A DNA stretch of 35,000 nucleotides from Symbiodinium natans (taxonomy: Eukaryota; Sar; Dinophyceae; Suessiales; Symbiodiniaceae), in contig CAJNDS010000586.1 in NCBI GenBank assembly GCA_905221605.1, positions 1-35,000 of the forward strand, given 5' to 3'. The notes beneath the pieces are model-generated. The model worked only from the letters and a program-made list of their open reading frames with translations. It searched no databases and was not told where the DNA came from. The position numbers and the translations under genes are program-made. Below are positions 9,663 to 18,511 of the stretch, in pieces. The number at the start of each line of letters is the position of its first letter. Within the stretch, counting starts at the first letter, position 1.

Positions 9663-11099
9663 TCAGAGGTCCAGGTAGTGGGCGTGCGTATCCAGACCAA
9701 GAACGAAGTCGATGACTTTGCTCCAGCAGCACAACAAATTGCTGACGTCCAGGTGTGTAAGGTCGAGCTGCGCCCAGTCCTGCACGGCCGCCGGCAGAAA
9801 TTTCGCTTCGCGGCGCAGTGCAGCGAGAAGCTTGGCCTGCACTGCATGCAGAAGCTGCGGAGGGTGCTGGCAGGGAACCTCCTCCGTTCCTAGCAGCATG
9901 GAGCGGCCGTGCAGGAGAGCCACAGCACGACTCGTGCCGCCCACGCGTGGCACCAGAGGGACGGGCGCCCAACGGGACATGAACAGATGTGCTGGACACC
10001 AAGGCTCTGAAAGTTCACGGCATCGGTCTGTCAACACGCGCGCGGCGAGGCCAGCTGGCGGCAAGCACGCACTGGCCCGGAAAAGTATGCCTCCTGTGCA
10101 ACTACCCCCATTCTTCCGCATGAAATCCGACCATATCGTCTCGGCCTGCTTGTAGCCAAGGAGCTTATACGGGCGGAACCCTGCATGGTTCGCCCCCTGC
10201 CAAGGCTCGCCGGCTGCTCTGGCGGCTCGAAGCAAACGAAGCCCGAGGCTCTCGCAGGCAGCGCGCGTCTGCTTACGCAAGGCTTCCGCAGAGCGTCGGC
10301 GGTCGACCTGAGCGGGCAAGGGCACGTCCTCTTCAAGAAGCAGATCATCTTGAGCAGCCTCAGCGTCCTCAGCGGGAGCATCCACTTCTGCAGCCAAAGC
10401 GTCCGCCTCGAAAAGGCGCTCCTCATGTCGTGGACGGCCAGCCGTCACACCAAAAGCAAAGGGTATGTTATGCGCACGCCAGAGCGACGCAACCCAGGCA
10501 GGGAGCGATGTCAAATCCACGGAGGCGAGTTCGGAGTGGACCATACGGCACATGCCCAAACCACCCGTCACCATCCCAAACATCGCGGCCACGACGACGG
10601 CAGGCATCGACATCTGGGGAAGATGTCCCTCCTTGGCCAATAGCGCCAAGAAGCCTGCGGCACAGCAGCGCATGCGTGCGGAGCCACGGTCATGCGCACT
10701 TCGCACATTACACAGGCGGAGCGTCTGCACAGCCGCCAACATCTGCGGAAAAGACCAAGCGCGAGCATAAATGCGCGACCGGAAAGCATCCTGTAGCACA
10801 GAGACGTCGGCTCCGCGGCGGATGGCCTCCCGGGCAAAGACATAGTGGGCCAAGCATAAGTACAGGTCGTCGATGGCGTGCTCGGAGCCAACGAAAAAAG
10901 AACGTATGCGCGATGCGCGGCAAGTGCACAACCTCTGCAAAGTGGGCATGGTGAACTCCTGCAGAGGATGAAGGCGACGAAGCTGAAGGGCGTTGCCACC
11001 ACTGCTGATTATCTGGCACATCTGCTCATACGGTGTGTGATATCCCTGTTTCTTTTTCTGCTCGCCAGCCGCAGCACTGGCTGCAGGACGCTTCTTCAT
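9663..11099 (-). CDS. Unknown protein, about 478 aa
   Basis: The largest uninterrupted frame lying wholly inside the window. The frame is open from Met 11399, but MKKRPAASAAAGEQKKK at 11099 is a much more likely start: the first 100 residues upstream look like leader or intron. The body is largely helical in appearance and Ala/Leu/Arg-rich (FTMPTLQRLCTCRASRIRSF, DDLYLCLAHYVFAREAIRRG, RMRCCAAGFLALLAKEG). An acidic stretch follows (DAPAEDAEAAQDDLLLEED) and the protein ends VIDFVLGLDTHAHYLDL. No signal peptide, no clear transmembrane helix, no catalytic motif I recognise. Many cysteines in the middle third could bind metal. Same strand as its neighbours. Probably lineage-specific. Confidence 0.65.
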   Translation of the reverse strand: MKKRPAASAAAGEQKKKQGYHTPYEQMCQIISSGGNALQLRRLHPLQEFTMPTLQRLCTCRASRIRSFFVGSEHAIDDLYLCLAHYVFAREAIRRGADVSVLQDAFRSRIYARAWSFPQMLAAVQTLRLCNVRSAHDRGSARMRCCAAGFLALLAKEGHLPQMSMPAVVVAAMFGMVTGGLGMCRMVHSELASVDLTSLPAWVASLWRAHNIPFAFGVTAGRPRHEERLFEADALAAEVDAPAEDAEAAQDDLLLEEDVPLPAQVDRRRSAEALRKQTRAACESLGLRLLRAARAAGEPWQGANHAGFRPYKLLGYKQAETIWSDFMRKNGGSCTGGILFRASACLPPAGLAARVLTDRCRELSEPWCPAHLFMSRWAPVPLVPRVGGTSRAVALLHGRSMLLGTEEVPCQHPPQLLHAVQAKLLAALRREAKFLPAAVQDWAQLDLTHLDVSNLLCCWSKVIDFVLGLDTHAHYLDL

Positions 11100-11399
11100 C
11101 TCGATGCCCTTCAAGCCCAGCGCATCCCGATGGCCCGCGCCCGACACACCATGAGGAGCAACTGCCGGATCAACAGGTTGCAGCGCTGCAAGCAGAGAGC
11201 AGCACTGCCGCATGCGCACGGCGGCCCATGGAACCCTGCTTACAAAGTCACAAACACGTGTTTTGTAGGAGTATCTCCATGAGACATATGCTGGTGCGTC
11301 AAGTCCCTTCAGGTCGGGCAGGGTTGAGTGTGGTGGGTCGGGGCTCACGGCCGATGGTGCTGCGGAGACACGCGCTGCAACGTTGTCAGAGGCGGACAA

Positions 11400-12130
11400 G
11401 CAAGGCAGCTAACAGCAAGCTCTCCCTGGGTTAGGGTTTAGGGATTAGGGTCTGTGCGTGTCCACGGCGCTACAGCAGTGAGCACAGCAGCCGGGCCTGC
11501 TCAGTACCGCCGGAGCACATGGCGCTTGCGTGTGGAAAGCCTCGGGGCAAGCCAAGTGGGTGCGGAGTGACACCACAATGGACATCTCTTGCTTTCCCTT
11601 TCCCTCTCTCGCTTTCTCATCTCTCACTCGCTCTCTTGTTCTCTCCCTCTCGCCTCTTGCGCTCTCCCTCTCTCTCTCTCTCCATCCTTGCTCCCGGTAT
11701 GCCTACTGCCACTGTAGCAGAAGCAGCTAACAGCAAGCTCTCGCTGGGTTAGTGTGGGGTTTAGGGCATCCTTGCTCCCGGTATGCCTACTGCCATTATG
11801 CAGAACGGATGGAATGAGGTCTGGGCACCACGACCTGCCAGGCATCCCAGACTCGGAAGGATGACATGAAGACCTGCAAGCATGGCAGCTTTGTCGCGAC
11901 TAACTCGAGCAACATGTAGCGTCAGCGACAACTTGGGCGGAAGGCCCACAGCACACAGCCGCTGGCGAAGAGCTACAGCATGGTGCCTGCAGCTGAACCT
12001 TTTTGAGCAGCTTGAGCAGCTGGCGGGCAGCGACCGTCAGCTCAACTTCCCTGTAGCAAGAGCTCTCTTGCAGACCTTCTCTGTTGCGTGGGAACCTTAA
12101 AATCCAACCCGGCAAGCCCAAACCTCAATC
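11400..12130 (-). other. Intergenic or intronic stretch with short duplications and a possible exon
   Basis: CAGCTAACAGCAAGCTCTC with following CTGGGTTAG occurs at 11407 and 11724, and CATCCTTGCTCCCGGTATGC occurs at about 11682 and 11767. A pyrimidine-rich CT tract fills about 11590-11690. On the minus strand, 11950-12080 reads EVELTVAARQLLKLLKKVQL, which looks like protein, but I could not define splice sites or link it to a neighbour. Confidence 0.35.
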
Positions 12131-12134
12131 CGGA

Positions 12135-12235
12135 CAATTCCTAAAATTCCGGGAATTTTCAGCTCCGGGGAATTCCCAAAATTCCCAGGATTTTTAGACA
12201 AAAAGTGTTAAAATTCCCGGAATTTTCAGGATCCC
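12135..12235. repeat. Cluster of AAAATTCC(C)GGAATTTT palindromes
   Basis: At least two copies and a degenerate third (near 12143, 12170 and 12209) of a near-perfect palindrome followed by CAG(G). The same word followed by GCCCGAG stands at 3241, 6978 and 8507. It marks the repeat-poor left part of the window and is absent from the telomeric-repeat part. Confidence 0.75.
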
Positions 12236-12239
12236 CCTG

Positions 12240-12735
12240 CAAGGCCCTCACAAGCAGCCAAATGGACCGGAAGAGGAGGCGGGGCATCCGATGGGGCGGC
12301 CGCAGAGCGAAAATAGGGGTCAAGCCCGTAGCCTTTTATAGGGATATATTTTGTCCCCACCTTAACGAAGCTTCGTAAATAACGCGCACTTAGATCATAC
12401 AATGAGGAAAATATTGACACTTATATGTATCTAATGATGATACTCACATTCCTGAGTAAATAGATAGTGCATCAGTATTTTGGTCATACATCATGGTGGA
12501 TTATTCCATATTTCACACAGTGTTTCTATATATAGCAATCCCTCCTCCTAGATATATTGAATCTCCTCCTAGCCCAGTTCAATTACCCATCACAATACCT
12601 GAAAATGATCATAACGTATGAGAGACATCTGGCAAAAAAAATGATCATACTGTATGGATCGATTATTCTTTCAGAACACATTGCCGACCTCCCATCTCTG
12701 AAACATCTATTCCAGTTAAGAGTATAATCCTGATG
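12240..12735. other. AT-richer stretch, no gene seen
   Basis: Base composition falls clearly below that of the flanks, with TATATA-type words and TGATCATA repeated near 12607 and 12642. No frame of convincing protein character. It may be intron or spacer. Confidence 0.4.
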
Positions 12736-12738
12736 GAC

Positions 12739-12905
12739 CTGCTGCCCAACTGCTTTGGTTTCAGACTGCAAGTCTGGCCTCAGGCAGTCAGTCACTCCAG
12801 CACGATGGAGACCAGTTGGGTGTGCCAGACGCAAAAAATCTTCCAGGACGGATCTGTTGCCCAGGAGTTTGGTCACACGCTTGCCAAGCCTCAGATTGAT
12901 CTACA
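12739..12905 (-). CDS. Probable internal exon of an unknown gene
   Basis: On the minus strand this reads KLLGNRSVLEDFLRLAHPTG, then HRAGVTDCLRPDLQSETKAV and up to GCAGCAG|GTCCATC, a good donor. The upstream acceptor is not certain. The opposite strand is also open here, so coding strand is inferred from its neighbours. Confidence 0.4.
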
Positions 12906-13119
12906 ACACCCGTCTCAGGCTCAGCAATTCAAGCGATCGCCGAGGAGCTGTGCTTCATTTGCACAGATGACTTCGCCAATGTTCTGCAATGCTTGTGGCC
13001 TCATGGACATTAGGGTTTAGGGTTTAGGGTTTAGGGCTTAGGACGGAAATGATAGGCGAACCCGTCGGGAAGCAAAAGTAGTGAGGATTTCAAAGCGCTA
13101 CCAGCCGCAGATGCCATCC

Positions 13120-16100
13120 TCAGTGCCCTAGTAAGGGCCCGGCCAGGTTGTCCACGCCCAACCGGGCTGCTTTCATCGCTGCGGACAGTCGTCCTTGGGC
13201 CAGACGGACTTCCTGCAGGGGCGAAAACCCTAAGACTTATAAACCCTAAACCCAAAGCCCCAAAACCCTAAACCCACAAGCCTCAACCCTAAACCCTAAT
13301 TACAACCCTAAACCCCAAACCCTAAACCCCTTAACCCTAAACTAAACCCTAAAACCCTAACACAGCACAATGCTTTTACGGGCCCCTCCAAAACCCGAAG
13401 CAAAACAACAAAAATGCAATTTGATTCAAAAAGCACCCACCCCCCCAAACGCCCCCAACCCCCAAAGCCCTTCCAAACACCCCAAAACCACCCCCCCCCC
13501 ACCAAACCAGACAAAACCTCCCCAAATTTCAGCAAAAGCAAAAAACAAAACCCGACCACCCCCCCCCCCCAAACCCCGACAAAACCCAACAAAACTCCGG
13601 ACAGTAACCCTAACCCCAAACCCTAAACCCCAAACCCTAACCCCCAAACCCTAAACCCCAAACCCCAAACCCTAAACCCTTAAGCCTCACCCCCTCGGAG
13701 TCCATCACGTCAAGCGTACCACGAAAGCTGGTGCGCCGCTCCTCTGCGCCGGGAGCTTCCCCAAGAGCCGCGTGATAGCGCTGCTGGAGCCTTAAAGTAG
13801 CATGGGGGTTTAGGGTTTAGGGTTTAGGGTTTAGGGTTTAGGGTTTAGGGTTTAGGGTTTAGGGGGGTTAGTAGAGTATGTTTACAAAGGGACCATAAGG
13901 GAACAGGGATTCTGTCGGGAGATTCTTAGAGTATAGTTATGTCGGGGCCTTAAGAACTAGAAGGGTTTGGGGGCTTATTGTCGTATAGTTCAATGGGGAC
14001 CATAAGGGAATGCTGCTGTTTTTTTTTCTCCGTTTTGGGGGTGATTACAGTATACTTATATGGGGACCATAAAGGGCATACCATTGGTACCTATTCCGAC
14101 CCCTATGTTCCATTGGGGTTTGGGCTTTCGGGGCAAGTGCTCAATTCATGTCGCGTGTACAAGGGATGGGGTGGCCAGGCCGAGGGTAGCACAGGCGCAC
14201 CCTCAACTAAACCCTAAACCCTAAACCCTAAACCCTAAACCCTAAACCCTAAACCCTAAACCCTAAACCCTAAACCCTAAACCCTAAACCCTAAACCCTA
14301 AACCCTAAACCCTTCATCCAGGCGGCATGGCCATCTCCCCAAAGAGGATGCTGAGCTGATTCTGTGTCTGGCCCAAAAAGCCATTCGTCATGGCCTCTGT
14401 TAGGGATAGGATTAGGGATTAGGGATTAGGGATTAGGGATTAGGGATTAGGGATTAGGGATTAGGGATTAGGGTTTAGGGTTTAGGGTTTAGGGTTTAGG
14501 GTTTAGGGTTTAGGGTTTAGTAATTTAGGTTTTAGGGAGATAGACCCTCTGAATAAGGTCCCTGTTTAAGAGAGCCAGAAGAGGGTTAAGAAGGGTCCCT
14601 TTTGAAGGGTCTCCCTTATCCTACCTAAGATTCTGTGCGCCGGGGAGTTCCACAGGGGCAAACACTCATCCCTGGCAAAGCTGACGACCTTTGTTCCTTG
14701 CCCGCCGCTTCCACCAAGAGAACTGAAAGCTTCCCAAAGTACCCCTAAACCCTAAACCCTACACCCTACACCCTAAACCTTACCCTAAACCCTAAACCCT
14801 AAACCCTAAACCAAACACCCTACACCCTAAACCCGAAACCCTAAACCCTAAATCCTAAACCCTTAACCCTGACCGTTCATCTCCCAGGGACCTCAGCTAA
14901 GTGTGCTCGCGTACTCATCAGTGCTGCCGAAGAGTTGCCACAGATCGTTGCGCGCTCTGCCTTCGCAAGCCCGCGCGAGACGCATGCAGTGATGCACAGG
15001 TCTAAACCCTCCCCAAAAAACCGAGCCTCAGTACATTGATCCGAAAAACGTCCGGGAGGCCAATTGCTCAAACTACTTAAACCCTTGCATTTGACAGCAT
15101 CTCATTCTTGAGGATTTAGGGTTTAGGGTTTAGGGTTCAGGGTTTAGGGCCTAAACACGCCGGTGCACCAAGCCCAGGACCTCCAGGGGCCCTCTTGGCT
15201 TTTTCCCCCTACTTTGGAGTAGACCCTGGAAAAAAGTATACACTCTTCAGGTATAAGTAGCTATAATGGGAACCGAGAACAAAACAACGAGTCTCAAAGT
15301 GTAGAACTCCAAAACCCAGCTCCATTTTCTTTCGTGACCTGCAGTTCCCCTTATTTGCCTTGGTAGCCCACCAACCATACAATCAGGGCACCCGTTTTGG
15401 GGTTGGTTACTGTATAAGGGAACCTTGAACCAAAAAAAGGAGAAAAGGGTAGGGTTTAGGGTTTAGGGTTTAGGGTTTAGGGTTTAGGGTTTAGGGTTTA
15501 GGGTTTAGGGTTTAGGATTTAGGGTTTAGGGTTTAGGGTTTAGGGTACCACTGGGGTGTCTTTTTTCCGGCCCTGGTTCCCTTCCAGAGCCTTGTTGGTG
15601 CATTCCGCGGCTTTTGGGGGAAGGGCCTTTTTTGAAAACTCAAGACCCTAAACCCTAAACCCTAAACACTAAACCCTAAACCCTAAACCCTAAACCCCCA
15701 AAATGCCCAAAAGTTCACCCCGAGGAGCCCTGCACGGCGCCAATCCAAGGCCCCAAGGCCCTGGCCCCAACTTTTGGGGCCCAAAAGCATCTAAAAGGCC
15801 CCGGCTGGTTTAGTGTGTAGGGTTTGGGGTTTAGGGTTAGGGTGGGGGGGGGGTCCCCGGACTTCTTGAGCTCTTTTGAAGGGTGTTTTTGGGCCAAACC
15901 CTAGACAACTTCTAGAACCCCAAAACGTGAACGAACGAGCCAACATCCATCTACTTCGGCAGCTCCGCCTTGCCCACGTCGGGCTGCTTCGCCACCTGTT
16001 AAGGTTTGGGGTTTGGGGTTTGGGGTTTGGGGTTTGGGGTTTGGGGTTTGGGGTTTGGGGTTTGGGGTTTGGGGTTTGGGGTTTGGGGTTTGGGGTTTGG

Positions 16101-16582
16101 GGTTTGGGGTTTGGGGTTTGGGGTTTGGGGTTTGGGGTGTGGGGTTTGGGGTTTAGGGTTTGGGGTTTAGGGCTTAGGGTTTAGGTTTTAAGGATCCAGT
16201 ACAGATTCCTTGGCTCCAACTAACAGTTGGAATCTGTTTGCAATTCTTTCTGGGCTTTGGGCTTGCGCGTTCAGAGTCTGCCGTTGATGCAAGCGGCTGA
16301 TGCGAGACGGTGTGGAATGTACAGGGTCGGTTTGGGGGGCTTTTGATCGGGCTTAGGAACCTGTAGGAACCTGTAGGAACCTGTAGGAACCCTCAGGAAC
16401 CCTTAGGAACCCTCAGCCCAGAACCCTAAACCCAAAGACCAGAACCCCAATCCGCAGCCAAATGGTTCTCGTCCCTAGGACCTCGCCACCCAGCCTTTGC
16501 ATCAGCCAAGGCCAACTGGTCCAGCAACTTGGCGTCCACAATCTTCGATGCGATCATCCCAACCTTTGCCAGCATTGCAACC
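13120..16582 (-). CDS. Spliced gene of unknown function, seven exons read, 5' end not found
   Basis: Seven short pieces join in one frame on the minus strand. Exons: 16482-16582 (VGMIASKIVDAKLLDQLALA), 15919-15995, 14920-15001, 14671-14722 (LLVEAAGKEQRSSALP), 14311-14396 (GHDEWLFGPDTESAQHPLWG), 13720-13790 (SSAITRLLGKLPAQRSGAP) and 13120-13212 (EVRLAQGRLSAAMKAARLGV, then a TGA stop). All acceptors are AG; donors are GT or GA. The donor after 14311 is G|GTTTAGG, made by the telomeric array itself, and the acceptor before 15001 is TTTAG|ACC. Every intron holds one or more TTTAGGG/CCCTAAA arrays; no exon does. The third exon (14920-15001) is the weakest, because the plus strand there is also open between good splice signals. 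No family recognised. Confidence 0.5.
13806..13863 (+). repeat. Telomeric array (TTTAGGG), about 8 copies, intronic
   Basis: Near-perfect TTTAGGG on the plus strand, so CCCTAAA in the sense of the surrounding gene. Lies between exons 14311-14396 and 13720-13790. Confidence 0.95.
14207..14313 (-). repeat. Telomeric array (CCCTAAA on plus), about 15 copies
   Basis: Perfect heptamers. Its right edge supplies the G|GTTTAGG donor of the exon ending at 14311, reading on the minus strand. Confidence 0.95.
14401..14523 (+). repeat. Array switching from ATTAGGG to TTTAGGG
   Basis: About nine ATTAGGG units followed without a break by about eight TTTAGGG units. The variant is homogeneous, showing spread of a variant heptamer by slippage or conversion rather than random decay. 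Confidence 0.95.
15448..15545 (+). repeat. Telomeric array (TTTAGGG), about 14 copies
   Basis: One unit reads ATTTAGG; the others are perfect. Lies in the intron between exons 15919-15995 and 14920-15001. Confidence 0.95.
16001..16194 (+). repeat. Variant array (TTTGGGG), over 20 copies
   Basis: Homogeneous TTTGGGG heptamers, changing to TTTAGGG-like units only in the last 50 bp. It abuts the acceptor of the exon starting at 15995 with only a few bases between. Confidence 0.95.
16356..16420 (+). repeat. Short 10-bp tandem repeat (GTAGGAACCT and variants)
   Basis: About six units of AGGAACCTGT or AGGAACCCTC. Intron of the second split gene or its 5' flank. Confidence 0.8.
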
Positions 16583-16599
16583 CTGAACCCTAAATCCTA

Positions 16600-18187
16600 A
16601 ACCGTAAACCCTAAACCCTAAACCCTAAACCCCGGCAAAGCTTCCGAGTCCACGGTTCATCCTCCGAAGCTGCTACTTGGTTTCAGAAAAGTCGTGGAAA
16701 TTCGGGTACTGATCTTTGCTACCCGGTAGTGTATAAGTGCGTGCTGCACCCTAAACCCTAAACCCTAAACCCTCAACCCCCCCTAAAGGAAATAGAGCAC
16801 CCCCTATTAGAATCCCTACTAAGGAGCTGTTAGTATAAGGGGGGAACGTCCCAAGCTTCGAGGCCGTTGTTGTGAACCGATGACCCCACCGAGGAGAGCT
16901 GATGGTGCGGGGCTGTCGAACTGAGAAGGCCTCAAGGTTTAGGGTTTAGGGTTCAGGGTTTAAGGTTTAGGGTTTAGGGTTCAGGGTTTAGGGTCTTGGC
17001 ACAGTGATCCGACTTAGCCTAGGCGACCACAATGTACCCCAGAAACCAAAATCTCGACAAGTGTGTGAGTTTAGGGTTCAGAGTTTTGGGGTCTTCAATC
17101 CTCCGTTGCTATACCAACGCACTAGTGCTACAAAACAAGAAGCCTGTAAACTCTTCCAGTCAGTATAGAGTTTAGGGTTTATGGCTTAGCGCACCAACTT
17201 TTTTCGTTTAAGTCTGAGGCCCAAACCTGTACAGCCATCTCCGACCACGTCGACTTCAGCGTGGCGTGGTCGTGCCTTACAAGCAGGGAAGTCGAATTCT
17301 GGGTTGAGGGTTTAGGGGGTAGGGGGTTAAGGGTTTAGGGCTGAGGGTTGGGGGCTCGACAACAGAACGCTTCGGATACAAAATGCCTAGCAGCTCCGCA
17401 AATGCAACCAAGCTGCTAAAACTCGTACCCCTACGTAGGGTCGTACCCCTATTGTGGCCCTTATATTCCTTTAGAGGATCTTTAAAACGGGTCCCAAAAC
17501 CCAAGGGTAGAATCTTAGAGGTCCGAGGAAGAGTCCCCCAATACAAGTAGATTTCAGTCCCAATCTTTAGTTTTAAGACTCGGTTAATCAAAGGCGGCAC
17601 CCTTGTTGGTGGTTGGTTACTTTGTAAGGGAACCTTGAACCCAAAAACCAAAAGACAAGGGGACCCCTGGGCTACCAGGTTTTTTTTTTTTTTTTTTCTG
17701 GGGGGGGGGGGAGTTTAGTATACATATACTAGGGACCAGAAGGACCTACGGCTTTTGAAGGTTATTATAGTATAGCGATGTAGGGCCAGAAGGCTCGGTT
17801 CGGTCGTTGCGTGTCTACCCCTACCCCTTTCCCCAAAACCCCAAACCCCAAATCCTAAACCCTATTAGGGTTTAGGGTTTAGGATTTAGGGTTTAGGGTT
17901 TAGGACCCCTAAGCCCTAAACTCCCCGAAACCGCTGAAACCCCAGAAACCCGAAGGAGTGAGAGTGGGCATGAAGCCACACCCGAGGTTGACTTCGAGCC
18001 ACTCACAGGTTCATGCAGGGCTTAGGAATCCGGTCTTGTCCCAATGCACATGGGCATCTCACAAAATTGGAGTACTCCTACATATACCGCAAATACTCTC
18101 ATCCTCATTGTGGGGACTATGGGATCCGCCAAAGAGGGCACCTTTATGTCGGAAACCCCCCCCCCCATCGAATCCCCACATGAGAAT
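16600..18187. other. Mixed spacer with telomeric blocks and the dispersed TATAAGGG-type motif; no gene defined
   Basis: Contains CCCTAAA blocks near 16595-16635 and 16748-16780, TTTAGGG blocks near 16936-16996, 17303-17350 and 17866-17907, poly-T/poly-G at 17680-17712 and several copies of the GGGACCATAAGGG/TATAAGGGAACC-type motif. Upstream exons of the gene ending at 13120 should lie here or to the right, but I could not fix them. Confidence 0.4.
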
Positions 18188-18281
18188 CATATGTGGTGGA
18201 TGAGCGTCTTCTCAGCCCGAATGGAGGCGGCATAAGACTTTTTCAACTGGACGAAGCTGGCGTGGCATTGTCCAGCGTAGC
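18188..18281 (-). CDS. Probable exon of an unknown gene
   Basis: After CCTGAG|GC the minus strand reads YAGQCHASFVQLKKSYAASI and then RAEKTLIHHI, ending at a possible GA donor (T|GATTC) or at the stop just beyond. It lies 230 bp downstream of the stop of the long split gene, so it may be the start region of the gene that ends at 13120. A link to the exon at 16482-16582 is not shown. Confidence 0.4.
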
Positions 18282-18511
18282 CTCAGGCTGCCCGGGGACT
18301 AGGACCAACGAGAAACTTGGAGTTCCATGGGAGCTTATGACCCCACGAAATCTAAATGAGTCTAAATGAAAATCTATTTAGAGGACTTTAGTGGGGTTAT
18401 AAGTGCCCATGAACCTCCAAGTAGGGGTTGGGGTGCAAAAGACCCACCGCAAACAAACAACGGTGTGGCGCACACCTGGTGTCAGACTGCATCCCTTAGA
18501 AGGTGAGCGGG

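Noticed and set aside
13414-13654. Frames of Pro/Lys/Asn-rich or Gly/Val-rich peptide
   Set aside because: They are translations of C-rich and CCCTAAA-like sequence.
14890-14999. Plus-strand exon candidate (CARVLISAAEELPQIVARSA) between CTCCCAG| and CAG|GTC
   Set aside because: Splice signals are good, but every other exon nearby is on the minus strand and the minus-strand reading keeps phase with its neighbours. Kept as a real alternative.
15876-16184. A 102-codon frame ending in repeated VWGLGFG
   Set aside because: The second half is a TTTGGGG array. The coding-like first part is better explained by the opposite-strand exon 15919-15995.
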